64,000 nt of DNA from Stenotrophobium rhamnosiphilum (GCF_003052265.1 NZ_QANS01000003.1:558001-622000), one strand, 5' to 3'; shown: positions 31,067-39,664, counted from the stretch's first letter. Notes: generated from the sequence alone by a model not told the origin. Translations and numbers: made by a program.

Positions 31067-31656
31067 CTCTTTTTAGCGACGCCGGCTTTCACTTGGTGCG
31101 TGTAGAAGCGTGCGATGTCCCAGATTGCCTCGCGGACATAAGCCAGCGCTTCGCCCTTGGGTTGCTCAAGGCGCGCAGCTTCTTGGATGGAGGCCAGATA
31201 GAGCCGTGCTGCAGCGAGTGGATAAGGCCAGCCGAGTGCATGGAATTCCGTCGAGATCACCAAGGCAAAAGAGTGATTCTGGCGCCGCAGGCCTTCAGCC
31301 AATTGCGGTTGTTCGCGGCGCGCCTGTAACAGCCAGACGCGCAGGCCGCGGCGCTGCAAGGAGTGATCGAGATAAACCTTGGTCGCGGTGCGCACGCGCT
31401 CGAGTCCCGGCGGCAAATGCGCGGTGGCGTCGATCACGTGGTCGCGCAGTTCATCAAGGATGAATTGCTGAACGGCGATCAGCAGATGGGTGAAATCGAC
31501 AAATTGCGTTTGTAGTTGCGAGACGGGCACCTTGGCGGCCTTGGCGACGCGCGCAAGTGTGGCGTCGTTATAGGGCACGGCATCCGCGATCTGAATAACG
31601 GTTTTGAAGATCTTCTGCTTGGTGACGGCAGTCATTTGTTTCTGTTTCGTAGGCAT
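31063..31656 (-). CDS. TetR-like transcriptional regulator (second of a pair)
   Basis: A 197-residue protein with an N-terminal helix-turn-helix (about 20-60, [22 protein letters not shown]) and an all-helical C-terminal domain. The organisation fits TetR/AcrR regulators, though the recognition region is divergent. The ATG at 31654-31656 begins MPTKQKQ; a GTG four codons earlier would overlap the neighbour. It starts 8 bases after the stop of the other TetR-like gene, and the pair is probably co-transcribed. Confidence 0.75.
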   Translation of the reverse strand: MPTKQKQMTAVTKQKIFKTVIQIADAVPYNDATLARVAKAAKVPVSQLQTQFVDFTHLLIAVQQFILDELRDHVIDATAHLPPGLERVRTATKVYLDHSLQRRGLRVWLLQARREQPQLAEGLRRQNHSFALVISTEFHALGWPYPLAAARLYLASIQEAARLEQPKGEALAYVREAIWDIARFYTHQVKAGVAKKS

Positions 31657-31664
31657 GGCTGTTC

Positions 31665-32246
31665 TCACGGGCCTACAAAATAAGCGTCTAGGGTTAATCG
31701 GTATTCAGGCAGCGCGCGGCGTGCCTCAAATTCTGCGTTGGCAATCTCGAACAACATCGCCATGCCCAAACGGCCCAGACCTTCGTAATTCGGAACGCCC
31801 GCCATTTTGAGTTGCAGGGTGCCGAGCATCACCATGCTGTTAATGCGCTCGCGCGTGACTTCTTGGCAAGCGGGGTCTGCGCGCATGGCCAGCGAGATTT
31901 CCGGCAGGGCCGGGCGGCGCAGGATGGCGTCCAGATAGGCCGTAATCGCTTTGCGGACCAAATCGCGGCTTGGAGCCTTGCGGCCAATGGCCTGCAAAGT
32001 CTCTGCGCGGACCTGATCGCTGAGTCTGCGCAAAATGCTGGCCAAAAAGAGCGGAAGCTCTGGAAAAACCTTATTGAATTGCGGCGTTTTGAGGCCCGCT
32101 TCTGCCGCGACAACGCGAGCGCTCAGCTGGATAGAGGGCAGGCCATCGGCCAACAAGCGCAAACCAGCTGCAACTAAGGCCTCACGAGGCTCTAACGTAG
32201 CGATTTTCGCAGGACTTTTACGCGTGGGGGCTTTTTTAACGGGCAT
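31665..32246 (-). CDS. TetR-like transcriptional regulator (first of a pair)
   Basis: A 193-residue protein with a lysine-rich N-terminus (MPVKKAPTRKSPAK). A helix-turn-helix of TetR type follows at about 20-65 (LEPREALVAAGLRLLADG and SARVVAAEAGLKTPQFNKVF), then a helical ligand domain. It resembles its downstream neighbour in architecture more than in sequence. The target genes are unknown; nothing adjacent looks like an efflux or catabolic operon. Confidence 0.75.
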   Translation of the reverse strand: MPVKKAPTRKSPAKIATLEPREALVAAGLRLLADGLPSIQLSARVVAAEAGLKTPQFNKVFPELPLFLASILRRLSDQVRAETLQAIGRKAPSRDLVRKAITAYLDAILRRPALPEISLAMRADPACQEVTRERINSMVMLGTLQLKMAGVPNYEGLGRLGMAMLFEIANAEFEARRALPEYRLTLDAYFVGP

Positions 32247-32330
32247 TCTTCCTTGAACGACACGTATAATAGGTGAGCGGTTAAGTTACATTTTGCACGG
32301 TATTCCCCCTCCCGCCCAGTTACGCGGCGC

Positions 32331-32360
32331 TTGCTTCAGTTGCTTCAAAACTGGTATAAA
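32331..32360 (+). promoter_or_regulatory. Putative sigma70 promoter of rpmB-rpmG
   Basis: TTGCTT (32331-32336) and TATAAA (32355-32360) are separated by 18 bases and lie about 56 bases upstream of the rpmB start. The match to consensus is fair and the position is right for a constitutive ribosomal-protein promoter. Confidence 0.4.
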
Positions 32361-32416
32361 GCGCGCCCTTAAGCGCCAGCCATCGGGCTGGTTTGCCTGT
32401 TTTTGAGGTTTCAATC

Positions 32417-32653
32417 ATGTCTAAAGTCTGTCAGGTCACCGGCAAACGTCCAATCGTCGGCAATACGGTTTCGCACGCGAATAACCGTCGCCGTCGCCGT
32501 TTTGAACCGAATCTTCATAAGCACCGTTTCTGGCTCGAGCCAGAGAAGCGCTTTGTATCCCTGCGCGTTTCTGCCAACGGCATGCGCATCATCGACAAGA
32601 AGGGCGTTGAAGCCGTAGTGGCTGAAATCCGCGCCCGCGGCGAGAAGGTGTAA
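32417..32653 (+). CDS. rpmB: 50S ribosomal protein L28
   Basis: A 78-residue basic protein with the L28 opening [16 protein letters not shown] and the [21 protein letters not shown] core. A structural protein of the large subunit. I use the ATG at 32417, which gives the family N-terminus. It is three bases from rpmG on the same transcript. Confidence 0.97.
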   Translation: MSKVCQVTGKRPIVGNTVSHANNRRRRRFEPNLHKHRFWLEPEKRFVSLRVSANGMRIIDKKGVEAVVAEIRARGEKV

Positions 32654-32656
32654 GCC

Positions 32657-32830
32657 ATGGCATCTAAAAAGAAAGACCGCGAGAAGATCAAGCTGGTGTC
32701 GACTGCAGGCACGGGCTACTTCTACACCACGACCAAAAATCGTAAGAACACCCCGGACAAATTCGAATTCAACAAATTCGATCCGGTTGTACGCAAGCAT
32801 GTTGCGTTCAAGGAAGCCAAGATCAAGTAA
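32657..32830 (+). CDS. rpmG: 50S ribosomal protein L33
   Basis: A 57-residue protein: it starts [20 protein letters not shown], and the middle reads [18 protein letters not shown]. There are no cysteines, so this is the zinc-free (C-minus) form. It is three bases after rpmB and slightly longer at the C-terminus than E. coli L33 (55). Two terminators follow. Confidence 0.96.
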   Translation: MASKKKDREKIKLVSTAGTGYFYTTTKNRKNTPDKFEFNKFDPVVRKHVAFKEAKIK

Positions 32831-32863
32831 GGCTTTGGCGCAAGCCAACTCAATGCTATGACA

Positions 32864-32895
32864 AACCCGCCGCTCGCCGCGGCGGTTTTGTTTTG
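32864..32895 (+). terminator. Intrinsic terminator after rpmG
   Basis: CCGCCGC (32867-32873) pairs with GCGGCGG (32879-32885) around TCGCC, followed by TTTTGTTTT. It sits 34 bases after the rpmG stop. Confidence 0.88.
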
Positions 32896-32926
32896 AGAGG
32901 GAAGGTCCTAGAGACTTTCACTAAAG

Positions 32927-32955
32927 AGCCCGCACACAGCGGGCTTTTTGTTTTT
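32927..32955 (+). terminator. Second terminator, adjoining GGA element copy D
   Basis: AGCCCGC (32927-32933) and GCGGGCT (32939-32945) enclose ACACA; the T-rich tail TTTTGTTTTT runs to 32955. This second terminator is about 30 bases after the first and is directly followed by the GGA element. Confidence 0.85.
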
Positions 32956-33006
32956 ATATGCAGGATGCGTGGTACATCGTGGGCGCATGGAAGCGCGGGA
33001 ACGATG
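32956..33006 (+). repeat. Terminator-attached GGA element, copy D (diverged)
   Basis: Hairpin 1 is ATGCA-GGA-TGCGT (32958-32970). The linker GGTA spans 32971-32974. Hairpin 2 has outer arms CATCGT/ACGATG (32975-32980, 33001-33006), the internal loop GG opposite GGGA, inner arms GCGC/GCGC, and apical ATGGAA. The stem sequences differ from the other copies but pairing is kept, whereas GGA, GG and GGTA are unchanged. It ends 50 bases before the mgtE start. Confidence 0.75.
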
Positions 33007-33055
33007 CAATGTCACATCCGCAGCCTAGAATGACCGCAATCTTAGGGCCGAGAAG

Positions 33056-34519
33056 ATGACGGAAACCAGCGCTAACCAGAACAGCGAAGGCCGGGTGCAT
33101 CACCGGCATCTCGAGCAGTCGCGTGAGCAGATCATTGAACTGCTGTCGCGGCAGGCGCTTGAGCGCGAGTTGGTTTCTCGTACCGATATCCAGAATCAGG
33201 ATGTCGCTTCGCAGTTGCTGGATCGTCAGCACCATGCGCAGTTGGCGCAACGTCTCGCCAGCTTCCATCCTGCTGACATTGCCTTTGTTCTAGAAAGTCT
33301 CGCGCCTGAAGCGCGCGAAATGGCTTGGCATTTGGTTTCGGCCGAACAACGCGGCGCGGTGTTGTTGGAAATTTCTGATGCTGTATTGCCGACGCTGGTC
33401 GGCGATATGCGCCCTGATGAAATCGTCGCCGCGATTCGTGATCTCGGCCCAGACGAAATCGCCGATCTTGTCGCCGAACTGCCGGATGACGTTGCGCCAA
33501 CGGTGCTCGCCGGTCTTGATCGCGCCGAACAATTTGAAGTGCGCTCGGCACTGTCATTTCCCGAAGGCAGCGTCGGCGCGATGATGGATCTGCACTACGT
33601 CAGCGTGCGCGAAGACGCGACGCTGGAAGCGGTGCAGCGTTTGCTGCGTCGACTCAAGCACGATCTGCCTGAAGAAAATACCGATATTTTTGTTGTCGAT
33701 CGTAGCAATGAGCTGCGCGGCAAGTTGTCGTTGGAGCAGTTGGTGCTCAACGAACCGGAGCAATCCGTTAACGAAGTAATGACGCGCGCGCCGACGTTCT
33801 TCTTTACCGATGACCCGATCAAAGACGCAGTGGCTGCGTTTGAGAAATACGATCTGTTGTCTGCGCCCGTAGTGAATTTGCACCAGCAGGTGGTCGGACG
33901 TATCACTGTTGACGCGGTGCTCGATGAAATCAACGAGCGTGCGCAAAGCGAGAGTTTGCGTCAGGCCGGTTTGTCGAAAGAAGAAGATCTCTACGGCCCT
34001 GTTTTGCAGAGCAGCCGCAACCGTTGGCCGTGGTTGGGGCTCAACTTGCTGACCTCGTTTGGCGCATCGCGTGTAATCGGTGTATTCGATAACGTCATCG
34101 TGCAGTTCACTGTTCTGGCAACGCTGATTCCAATCATTGCTTCGCTGGGCGGCAACACCGGCACGCAGACAATGAGTCTGGTGACGCGCGCGATGGCTTT
34201 GGATCAGCTGCGCTCTTCGCAGTTGCGACAAACGTTTATCAAAGAATTTTTGGTCGCCTTGCTCAACGGCAGCTTGTGGGGCGCTGCGCTCGCTCTGATG
34301 ACATACGCGATGTATGGCAAATGGGAGATCGCGTTGGTGATCTACGGCGCGATGATTCTGCAGTTGTTGCTGGCAGCGATGGTGGGTGTAGCCATCCCTG
34401 TTGTGCTCAGACGCATCGGCAGAGATCCCGTCATGGGCTCTAGCGTTTTGCTGACCGCGACGACCGACGCAATGGGCTTCTTTATATTCCTGGGCCTTGC
34501 AGCCATATTCCTATTGTAA
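33056..34519 (+). CDS. mgtE: Magnesium transporter MgtE
   Basis: A 487-residue transporter. The cytoplasmic N domain (about 50-165) carries helical repeats such as HPADIAFVLESLAPE. Two CBS domains follow (about 170-300; VNEVMTRAPTFFFTDDPIKDAV), a connecting helix leads to RWPWLGLNLLTSF, and five membrane helices include the pore motif PIIASLGGNTGTQT and, at the end, TATTDAMGFFIFLGLAAIFL. CBS and N domains gate the channel by Mg2+. It begins just after GGA element copy D. Confidence 0.95.
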   Translation: MTETSANQNSEGRVHHRHLEQSREQIIELLSRQALERELVSRTDIQNQDVASQLLDRQHHAQLAQRLASFHPADIAFVLESLAPEAREMAWHLVSAEQRGAVLLEISDAVLPTLVGDMRPDEIVAAIRDLGPDEIADLVAELPDDVAPTVLAGLDRAEQFEVRSALSFPEGSVGAMMDLHYVSVREDATLEAVQRLLRRLKHDLPEENTDIFVVDRSNELRGKLSLEQLVLNEPEQSVNEVMTRAPTFFFTDDPIKDAVAAFEKYDLLSAPVVNLHQQVVGRITVDAVLDEINERAQSESLRQAGLSKEEDLYGPVLQSSRNRWPWLGLNLLTSFGASRVIGVFDNVIVQFTVLATLIPIIASLGGNTGTQTMSLVTRAMALDQLRSSQLRQTFIKEFLVALLNGSLWGAALALMTYAMYGKWEIALVIYGAMILQLLLAAMVGVAIPVVLRRIGRDPVMGSSVLLTATTDAMGFFIFLGLAAIFLL

Positions 34520-34566
34520 GCAGTGCGTTGCTCAGCGCAGTTGCTTGCCGTAGATTGCCGTCCGAT

Positions 34567-35181
34567 ATGAACGATAACGCTAAACAAATTGCGCTCCACA
34601 CGCAGGCCATGATTGAGGCCGGACGTATGTTCCACAGCCGTGGCTGGGTGCCTGCCACGGGCGGAAACTTTTCCGTCAAGCTTTCGTCGGATCAAGTGTT
34701 GATCACGGCATCGGGCTGGCACAAAGGCGAGTTAGCGGCAGATGGTTTTTTAGTGGCAGGGCTCGACGGCAAACCGTTGGACGCTACACGCAAAGCGTCT
34801 TACGAAACCTTGTTGCACATGCAGCTTTATCAACACGATTCAAAGATTGGTGCTGCGCTACATACGCATTCAATTGCCAATACTGTGTTGTCACGTCGAC
34901 ATTCAAAAATACGTTTGGCCGGTTATGAATTGTTGAAGCTGTTGCCGGGCATTAACACGCATGATGCAGAAGTCAGCGTGCCAGTTTTTGCAAACGATCA
35001 AGACATCGCACGCCTCGCCGCACATGTTGATGAACACATGAAGCAGCACCCCGAAACGCCCGCGTATCTGATTGCTGGACACGGCCTCTATGCATGGGGC
35101 GCAAATGTGGCACAGGCACGACACCGAGTAGAAGCGCTCGAATTCATGTTCGAGTGCGAGTTATGGAGCGAAAAGAAATGA
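34567..35181 (+). CDS. mtnB: Methylthioribulose-1-phosphate dehydratase MtnB
   Basis: A 204-residue class II aldolase-like zinc enzyme of methionine salvage. ATGGNFSVKL binds substrate phosphate, HTHS gives two zinc ligands, and GHGLYAWG gives the third histidine. It converts MTRu-1-P to DK-MTP-1-P. I use the ATG at 34567, which gives the normal N-terminus. The stop overlaps the mtnD start (ATGA). mtnA and an MTA phosphorylase are not in the window. Confidence 0.93.
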   Translation: MNDNAKQIALHTQAMIEAGRMFHSRGWVPATGGNFSVKLSSDQVLITASGWHKGELAADGFLVAGLDGKPLDATRKASYETLLHMQLYQHDSKIGAALHTHSIANTVLSRRHSKIRLAGYELLKLLPGINTHDAEVSVPVFANDQDIARLAAHVDEHMKQHPETPAYLIAGHGLYAWGANVAQARHRVEALEFMFECELWSEKK

Positions 35182-35729
35182 CGACGTTGACGATTTATGC
35201 CAACAACAATGGCAAACAGCCCCTTCAGACTTTGACTGCGTTCGACGATATCCGCGATGCGCTGGCTGGCATTGGCGTTGAGTTCGAGCGTTGGGAAGCC
35301 AATCAACCTTTGAGCGAAAAAGCAGAGCAGGAAGAAGTCATCGCTGCGTATCGCGAACCGATTGATCGCCTCAATAAAAAGTATGGCTTCCAGTCGATCG
35401 ACGTCGTCAGCATGTATCCGGATCATCCGCAGCGAGAAGTCGCGCGCGGCAAGTTTCTGGCGGAACACACGCACGCAGATTTCGAGATTCGCTTCTTCGT
35501 TGATGGTGCGGGCATGTTCTACATCCACAGCGGCGGCAAGGTTTACGCCACGCTCTGCACCAAGGGCGATCTGATCAATCTGCCAGCCAATCTCACGCAT
35601 TGGTTTGATATGGGGCCGCAGCCTAATTTCAAAGCGATTCGTTTGTTCACCACGCCAGAAGGCTGGGTCGGAAATTTCACCGGCAATGACATTGCAGATA
35701 GTTTTCCGCGCTTCGAGGCGGCAGCGTGA
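35178..35729 (+). CDS. mtnD: Acireductone dioxygenase MtnD
   Basis: A 183-residue cupin that oxidises acireductone. The metal site is HTHADFEIRF (H-x-H ... E) plus the later histidine in LPANLTHWFDMG. Depending on whether Fe or Ni is bound, it gives the methionine precursor KMTB or the off-pathway products. The ATG at 35178 overlaps mtnB; the end overlaps mtnC (GTGA). The tight overlaps define a coupled mtnBDC unit. Confidence 0.94.
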   Translation: MTTLTIYANNNGKQPLQTLTAFDDIRDALAGIGVEFERWEANQPLSEKAEQEEVIAAYREPIDRLNKKYGFQSIDVVSMYPDHPQREVARGKFLAEHTHADFEIRFFVDGAGMFYIHSGGKVYATLCTKGDLINLPANLTHWFDMGPQPNFKAIRLFTTPEGWVGNFTGNDIADSFPRFEAAA

Positions 35730-36406
35730 TCAAAGTAATTCTCACCGATATTGAGGGCACGACTTCCTCCATCGATTTCGTGCATCAAACGCTGTTCCCT
35801 TACGCAAAAGCGCATATGCGCAGTTTTTTGCGTGAGAACGCTGACAGCGAAGAATTGCAGCAGCAGTTGTTTGAGATTGAGCGCATCGAACAAGACGCGC
35901 TGTCGTTAGACGCGGCCGCTGATGTGCTGGAACGCTGGATCGCAGAAGATCGCAAGGTCACGCCGCTCAAAGCTTTGCAGGGCATGATCTGGCGTCAGGG
36001 TTATGAAGCAGGCGAGCTCAAAGGCCACGTCTACGCAGACACGCCGGAATATCTGCGCCAGTGGCATGCGCAGGGACTCAAGCTCTATGTCTATTCGTCT
36101 GGCTCAGTCGAAGCGCAGAAGCTAATTTTTGGGTACACCGCTTACGGCGATCTGACGAAATTGTTCTCTGGTTATTTTGATACGCGCGTTGGCGGTAAGC
36201 GTGACGTGGCGTCGTATCAGGCGATCGTGAAACAGATCGGCGTTCCGGCGTCAGAGGTTCTGTTTCTGTCGGACGTTGGTGAAGAGCTCGACGCTGCACG
36301 CGCAGCGGGCATGGCGACTGTGCAGCTGATTCGCGACGCCAAGGCTGTATCGTTCCCAGCCCACGCACAGGCGAGTGATTTCTCGAAGATCGTAGTGCCT
36401 GCTTAA
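35726..36406 (+). CDS. mtnC: Enolase-phosphatase MtnC
   Basis: A 226-residue HAD-family enzyme, bifunctional 2,3-diketo-5-methylthio-1-phosphopentane enolase/phosphatase. The HAD motif I is ILTDIEGTTSSIDFVH, motif II is YVYSSGSVEAQKL, and motif III/IV is VLFLSDVGEELDAARAAGM. It starts with GTG at 35726, overlapping the mtnD stop by one step. A small perfect hairpin CCGTGCA/TGCACGG (36414-36429) follows the stop. Confidence 0.94.
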   Translation: MIKVILTDIEGTTSSIDFVHQTLFPYAKAHMRSFLRENADSEELQQQLFEIERIEQDALSLDAAADVLERWIAEDRKVTPLKALQGMIWRQGYEAGELKGHVYADTPEYLRQWHAQGLKLYVYSSGSVEAQKLIFGYTAYGDLTKLFSGYFDTRVGGKRDVASYQAIVKQIGVPASEVLFLSDVGEELDAARAAGMATVQLIRDAKAVSFPAHAQASDFSKIVVPA

Positions 36407-36488
36407 TTGCAATCCGTGCAAATGCACGGGTTGACCTGCGTAGTGCCGCCGCACAGACTGCGTGCACTAAATTTATCGCAGTATTCCC

Positions 36489-37751
36489 ATGATCAATCTC
36501 AAGTGGTTTCAGTTTCTCAAGGTAAAAGTTCCTGCGCGTCTGGGCGGTGTGATAGACGTCAATGAAGCCACCGAGCGGCCGGCCGAAGATGGCGATCTTT
36601 CGCAGAAAGACGTCAATGAGATTTGGAAAGCAGTCGAAGATCTTTATCGTAGCGGTGCTTATCCCGGCGTAAGTTTCTGTCTGCGCCGTCGCGGCGTTGT
36701 ATTGCTGGATCGCTCCCTTGGACATGCCAGCGGCAATGGTCCGCTTGAATCGGTCCGCGCAGAAAAGCATCTGCTGAAAACCGACACGCCAATTTGTTTG
36801 TTCTCCGCATCGAAAGCGGTCACTGCGATTCTCACGCACATGCTGGCTGAAGACGGCAAGATTGATTTGGATGCGCCGGTGGCGCGTTATCTGCCGGAGT
36901 TTGGCGTTGCAGGAAAAGGCAGCACGACGGTTTCGCAAGTGCTGTCACATCGCGGCGGATTCCCCACGCTTGATCTGCCTGTCGGCGATCTTGATCCCGC
37001 GTTGTTGCTCGATTGGGATCGCATGATCAAAATGATTTGTGATGCGCCGCCCACACCTGGTCGCGCCAATCGCATGTCGTATCACGCGATCACCGGCGGG
37101 TTTATTTTGGCCGAGATTATTCAGCGCGTAACCGGTGAGTCGGTGAAGAAATTCCTCGATGAGCGCCTGCGCAAGCCATTGGGCATGAAGTATTTCCAAT
37201 ACGGCCTTGAGCCGCAGTATCGCGATCACGCGGCGCTGAACTACGCGGCGGGAACGCCGGTGCGTTATCCGATCTCGAAAATTCTTGAGCGCGCGCTGAT
37301 GGCGCCGATCGACAAGGTGATCGAAGTTTCTAACTCTGACGTGTTTATGGACGCGGTGATTCCTGCGGGCAATATCTATGCAACAGCAGAAGAGCTCTCA
37401 CGCTTCTATCAAATGCTGCTGGATGGCGGCACATGGAATGGGCAGCAGGTGATGAAGCCAGAGACTGTGCAGCGCGCAGTGCGTCCTGCTAGCGGCCTTT
37501 CGTTTGATCGCACGCTGAACATTCCAATGATTTACAGCGAAGGCATGATGCTCGGCGCAACGCCCGTCGGCATTTATGGCCCGATGACGGCCGGTGCGTA
37601 TGGGCATCTCGGCTTTATGAATATCTTGGGCTGGGCCGATCCCACGCGTGATATTTCGGTGGGCTTGCTGGTCACTGGCAAAGCGGTGCTCGGCTCGCAC
37701 CTGATTCCCTTCGTCAAATTGATGACGACGCTAGGTTTGCGCTGCCGTTAA
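36489..37751 (+). CDS. Serine hydrolase of the beta-lactamase family (class C-like/EstB type)
   Basis: A 420-residue protein. The catalytic SxxK is S106-A-S-K109. The second motif is Y198-H-A in place of the YxN of true class C beta-lactamases, a substitution common in esterase-type relatives. HRGGFPTL precedes it; the C-terminal third has AGAYGHLGFMNILGWADP, with H in the third motif position. No signal peptide is seen. It is probably an esterase or transesterase; the substrate is unknown. It follows mtnC by 82 bases on the same strand but has no evident link to methionine salvage. Confidence 0.85.
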   Translation: MINLKWFQFLKVKVPARLGGVIDVNEATERPAEDGDLSQKDVNEIWKAVEDLYRSGAYPGVSFCLRRRGVVLLDRSLGHASGNGPLESVRAEKHLLKTDTPICLFSASKAVTAILTHMLAEDGKIDLDAPVARYLPEFGVAGKGSTTVSQVLSHRGGFPTLDLPVGDLDPALLLDWDRMIKMICDAPPTPGRANRMSYHAITGGFILAEIIQRVTGESVKKFLDERLRKPLGMKYFQYGLEPQYRDHAALNYAAGTPVRYPISKILERALMAPIDKVIEVSNSDVFMDAVIPAGNIYATAEELSRFYQMLLDGGTWNGQQVMKPETVQRAVRPASGLSFDRTLNIPMIYSEGMMLGATPVGIYGPMTAGAYGHLGFMNILGWADPTRDISVGLLVTGKAVLGSHLIPFVKLMTTLGLRCR

Positions 37752-37766
37752 AGCGTGGCCTGATCG

Positions 37767-38306
37767 CTACGCTGCTTGCTCGCGCGCTTGATGGTGCGAG
37801 ACCTTCTGCCAAGTCTCACCGGTAGCTAACTGATCTTCAGCGCTGTGCTGCGCGTAGAAGTGGATCCCTTGTGTCAGCAGAAAGACGACCTGCTGCTCTG
37901 AGAGATCCGGTCTGATTAAGCGGATGCCGCGCGCGGCGCGGAAAATAAATTCTGAGCGCCAGTGAGCTGTCGGCAGTCGCGTGCTCACCGGGGCAATGAT
38001 CGCGTGATGCCCATTTTGCAGCGCGAGCGTCACGATGCCAGCGCGCAATACGCTGGAGCGCATTTCACTGCAATGCAGATCATCGAAGTGGTAGATGCAG
38101 CTGATGATTCGCGGCTGTTCTTGGAGCAGCGCATCCAGAACCTTGCCTGCATGCTTGACCGAATCAATATGCGGAATGCTGTTGCGGAGATTGACCGCAA
38201 GAATGTTAGCGGCGGTCAGCACGTCTGAATCGAGTACATCGTCATGAGTGATCAGCATGATTTCGCTGATGTCTGACTGCATCCCTGAATCGTCAGTTTT
38301 TATCAT
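37767..38306 (-). CDS. Hypothetical protein, orphan
   Basis: A 179-residue protein, probably cytoplasmic. The first half has alternating strands and helices (VLTAANILAVNLRNSIPHID, IVTLALQNGHHAIIAPVSTR). The C-terminal half contains LSEQQVVFLLTQGIHFYAQHSAED. I do not recognise a family. I choose the ATG at 38304-38306 because GGGGG lies seven bases upstream; an ATG two codons earlier is too close to it. A perfect 17-base palindrome lies 61 bases upstream of this start, so the gene is probably regulated. It is monocistronic, converging with the serine hydrolase. Confidence 0.7.
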   Translation of the reverse strand: MIKTDDSGMQSDISEIMLITHDDVLDSDVLTAANILAVNLRNSIPHIDSVKHAGKVLDALLQEQPRIISCIYHFDDLHCSEMRSSVLRAGIVTLALQNGHHAIIAPVSTRLPTAHWRSEFIFRAARGIRLIRPDLSEQQVVFLLTQGIHFYAQHSAEDQLATGETWQKVSHHQAREQAA

Positions 38307-38366
38307 TATCATTCCCCCGATGTTGCTGGCCTGCACTTAGCACCAGCGACCTCCATGTAGGAATTA

Positions 38367-38383
38367 GCTTACATGATGTAAGC
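38367..38383. promoter_or_regulatory. Perfect 17-nt palindrome upstream of the orphan gene
   Basis: GCTTACATGATGTAAGC is an exact inverted repeat of 8-1-8. It lies in the presumed promoter of the orphan at 37767-38306 and downstream of the acyl-CoA dehydrogenase terminator. The size and symmetry suggest a dimeric repressor site; the protein that binds cannot be named. Confidence 0.5.
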
Positions 38384-38413
38384 GGCAGAAGAACAGTGCT
38401 GAGCCGTGAGCCG

Positions 38414-38467
38414 CAAAATAAAAGCGCCCCTGTGAGCCCGGAATTTTTCCGATTTCACAGGGGCGCT
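38414..38467 (-). terminator. Intrinsic terminator of the acyl-CoA dehydrogenase gene
   Basis: On the minus strand AGCGCCCCTGTGA pairs perfectly (13 bp) with TCACAGGGGCGCT, and TTTTATTTT follows. A smaller internal hairpin (CGGAAAAATTCCG) occupies the loop. Confidence 0.9.
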
Positions 38468-38485
38468 GCGGTCTAGAGTGTTCTT

Positions 38486-39664
38486 TTAAGAAGCTTTTTT
38501 GGCTTCGTGCTTGCGCTTGCTAGGCAGGATGCCCATCAGCTTGCTGATGATGCCGAGCATGATTTCGTCAGCGCCACCGCCAATCGAGATCAAGCGCGTG
38601 TCGCGGTAAGCGCGGGAGATGTTGTTATCCCACATATAGCCCTGACCGCCCCAGAACTGCAGGAGTGAATCGGTGACTTCACGACCCACGCGGCCCGCTT
38701 TGAGTTTGCACATTGAAGCCAACATGCTGGCATCGCGACCGGCCACATATTCTTCAGTCGTCTGATAGACCAGTGCCTTCAATGCTTCGACTTCAGTTTT
38801 GAGTTCTGCAAGGCGGAAGTGCACGTATTGATTGTCGAGCAATGACTGACCAAAGGCCTGGCGCTGACGCGTGTACTCAATCGTTTCATTGATCAGATTG
38901 GTCAGGCCATCGATGCCGCTGGCGGCGCCGAACAAGCGCTCTTCTTGGAACTGCATCATCTGATACATGAAGCCCATGCCTTCGGTGCCAATCAAATTGC
39001 GCTGCGGCACACGCACTTCATCGAGGAAAATCATTGCGGTGTCTGAGCCGCGCATGCCGAGTTTGTCGAGCTTGGTTTTGCGATCAATGCCCTTGGCATC
39101 CATCGGCACCACGATCAGTGATTTGTTTGCGTGGACTTTGCCTTCGCTGGTGTTGACCAGCATGCAAGCCCAATCAGACTGCGTGCCGTTGGTGATCCAC
39201 ATCTTCGAGCCATTGATGACGTAGTCGCCGCCTTCTTTGCGTGCGGTGGTTTTGAGGCTCGCAACATCGGAGCCTGCGCCGGCTTCTGAAACAGCAATCG
39301 ACACCACCATGTCACCAGCGATGGCAGGTGCGAGATATTCTTTTTTAAGTTCGTCAGAACCAAAGCGTGCAAGTGCTGGCGTTGCCATGTCGGTTTGCAC
39401 GCCGATGCCCATCGGAATGCCGCCGCAGGTGCAGTTGCCGAGTGCTTGTGCGAAGACCACTTCATAGGAGTAGTCGAGACCCATGCCGCCATAAGCTTCT
39501 GGTTTGCTGATGCCGAGCAAACCGAGGTTGCCCATTTTCTTCAGCACTTCATGTGCGGGCCAGATGCCTTCTTTTTCCCATTCGGCGACGTGAGGGTTGA
39601 GCTCATCTTCAACGAACTTTTTAACCGTGCGGTACAGCTCCTTATGCTCATGGGTAAGAATCAT
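38486..39664 (-). CDS. Acyl-CoA dehydrogenase, AtuD-like
   Basis: A 392-residue flavoprotein that dehydrogenates acyl-CoA at C2-C3. Family marks include GLLGISKPEAYGGMGLDYSY, ALGNCTCGGIPMGIGVQTDM, VAVSEAGAGSDVASLKTTA and WITNGTQSDW. The catalytic base appears to be E241 or E242 in QFQEERL, the position used by isovaleryl- and long-chain enzymes; at the usual C-terminal site there is D/N (GYMWDNNISRAYRDTR). The CGG-PMxIGVQTDM stretch resembles AtuD, the citronellyl-CoA dehydrogenase of acyclic terpene use, but the rest of that pathway is not here. Monocistronic. Confidence 0.85.
   Translation of the reverse strand: MILTHEHKELYRTVKKFVEDELNPHVAEWEKEGIWPAHEVLKKMGNLGLLGISKPEAYGGMGLDYSYEVVFAQALGNCTCGGIPMGIGVQTDMATPALARFGSDELKKEYLAPAIAGDMVVSIAVSEAGAGSDVASLKTTARKEGGDYVINGSKMWITNGTQSDWACMLVNTSEGKVHANKSLIVVPMDAKGIDRKTKLDKLGMRGSDTAMIFLDEVRVPQRNLIGTEGMGFMYQMMQFQEERLFGAASGIDGLTNLINETIEYTRQRQAFGQSLLDNQYVHFRLAELKTEVEALKALVYQTTEEYVAGRDASMLASMCKLKAGRVGREVTDSLLQFWGGQGYMWDNNISRAYRDTRLISIGGGADEIMLGIISKLMGILPSKRKHEAKKAS

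Noticed and set aside
36414-36429. Terminator after mtnC
   Set aside because: CCGTGCA/TGCACGG is a perfect short hairpin, but it has no U-tract and the loop is only two bases if fully paired; listed in the mtnC note only.
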